The translations under genes were made by a program, and so were the position numbers. The notes under the pieces are model-generated. The model did no database searches. It saw only the letters and a program-made list of their open reading frames with translations, and was not told where the DNA came from. Positions 6,256-6,853 of a stretch of DNA of 6,853 bases are shown one piece after another; the first letter of the stretch is position 1; each line of letters opens with the position of its first letter. The DNA comes from Pseudomonadota bacterium (GTDB lineage Bacteria > Pseudomonadota > Gammaproteobacteria > Burkholderiales > Casimicrobiaceae), in contig JAKLIE010000093.1 in assembly GCA_022709775.1 (NCBI GenBank), positions 1 through 6,853 on the forward strand, given 5' to 3'.

Positions 6256-6853
6256 CTACTTCTTCGCCTGCGAGGTCCCCGCGGGCCGCGCCGTCGCCAT
6301 GAAGTTGTCGTAGGTGTTCTCGCAGACGCGGAACCACAGCAACTGCTCGCGCTGGAACGCGGTGTAGTTGTCGTAGATCTTCTTCCACTTCGGGTTCTTC
6401 GCGCTCTCCTCGGCGTACCGCTCCATCGCCGCGTTGTAGCACGCGTCCATCACCGCCTTCGAGAAGGGGCGCAGCTGCGTGCCGCCCGCGACGAGCTTGC
6501 GCAGCGCCGCCGGGTTCTGCGCGTCGTACTTCGCCATCATCCACGTGTTGCCGTCGGCACAGCCCGCGTGGAGCGCCGCCTTGTAGTCGGCCGGCAGCTC
6601 GTCGTACTTCTTGGTGTTGACGAAGTAGTGCAGCGCCGGGCCGCCTTCCCACCAACCCGGGTAGTAGTAGAACTTGGCCACCTTGTTGAAGCCGAGCTTC
6701 TCGTCGTCGTACGGTCCGACCCACTCGGCGGCGTCGATCGTGCCCTTCTCGAGCGCGGCGTAGATCTCGCCGCCCGGAATGTTGGCGGCGACGCCGCCAA
6801 GGCGCTCGAACACCTTGCCGCTGAAGCCGCCGGTGCGGAACTTGACGCCCTTC
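6256..6853 (-). CDS. dctP: TRAP transporter periplasmic substrate-binding protein (DctP/TakP-like), C-terminal part
   Basis: This is the periplasmic receptor of a TRAP transporter, seen from its middle to its end; 198 residues are visible and the signal peptide and N-terminal half lie past the right edge. The open frame runs through 6813 (a valine GTG codon, not the start) to the window end with KGVKFRTGGFSGKVFERLGG, the usual strand entering the second lobe. NIPGGEIYAALEKGTIDAAEW follows as the ligand-site region; the E-W pair (visible residues 43-44) corresponds, from memory, to residues near the sodium-assisted 2-oxoacid site of Rhodobacter TakP. VGPYDDEKLGF, KFYYYPGWWEGGPALHYFVN and KYDAQNPAALRKL are typical of that branch (COG4663, mannitol/chloroaromatic type). 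A 2-oxoacid or related carboxylate ligand is therefore plausible but not proven. The gene converges on ybaL, about 2.1 kb from dctM, and is ended by a strong intrinsic terminator. Confidence 0.93.
   Translation of the reverse strand, partial: KGVKFRTGGFSGKVFERLGGVAANIPGGEIYAALEKGTIDAAEWVGPYDDEKLGFNKVAKFYYYPGWWEGGPALHYFVNTKKYDELPADYKAALHAGCADGNTWMMAKYDAQNPAALRKLVAGGTQLRPFSKAVMDACYNAAMERYAEESAKNPKWKKIYDNYTAFQREQLLWFRVCENTYDNFMATARPAGTSQAKK

Noticed and set aside
4004..6313. Plus-strand open frame of 769 codons overlapping dctM, ybaL and dctP
   Set aside because: It is an arginine/glycine-rich frame-shifted reading of well-supported genes, with no recognisable domain.
6811..6813. GTG at 6813 as the start of the substrate-binding protein
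   Set aside because: The frame continues upstream with conserved family sequence (GVKFRTGGFSGK) to the window edge, so this codon is an internal valine.

Overview
The window is a GC-rich (clearly above 60% G+C by eye), densely coded stretch of a proteobacterial chromosome. The adjacent glyA and nrdR genes, the YbaL-type antiporter and the TRAP transporter genes suggest a betaproteobacterium (Burkholderiales-like). That assignment is inference, because no rRNA or other taxonomic marker is present. I see no mobile element, CRISPR array, tRNA, rRNA or phage gene.

Layout, left to right. (1) Positions 1-1542, minus strand: glyA (serine hydroxymethyltransferase, complete) followed 53 bases downstream by nrdR (repressor of ribonucleotide reductase genes, cut by the left edge). 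This is a one-carbon/nucleotide pair, probably one transcript. (2) Positions 1543-1706: a divergent promoter region. Each side has a good -10 hexamer, and an 11-base inverted repeat lies beside both. (3) Positions 1707-4125, plus strand: the small (DctQ) and large (DctM) membrane subunits of a TRAP transporter, each with a clear GGAGG ribosome binding site. DctM is longer than usual, with an internal two-helix insertion and a hydrophilic tail. (4) Positions 4126-4403: a non-coding gap with a strong hairpin directly after the dctM stop and a possible promoter for the next gene. (5) Positions 4404-6137, plus strand: a YbaL/Kef-type monovalent cation:proton antiporter with a C-terminal NAD-binding domain. 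(6) Positions 6138-6255: a short convergent gap with a textbook intrinsic terminator for the minus-strand gene. (7) Positions 6256-6853, minus strand: the C-terminal part of a TRAP periplasmic substrate-binding protein (DctP) resembling the 2-oxoacid/mannitol-chloroaromatic branch.

How they work together: DctP would capture an organic acid in the periplasm and deliver it to the DctQM membrane complex for sodium-coupled uptake. What is unusual is that the receptor gene is separated from dctQM by the antiporter gene and lies on the other strand, so receptor and permease must be transcribed separately. glyA-nrdR is a housekeeping unit with no evident functional tie to the transporter genes. I did not find evidence of a wholly new biological system. 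The most distinctive points are the split TRAP locus, the extended DctM with a C-terminal motif shared with DctQ, and the mirrored divergent promoters.
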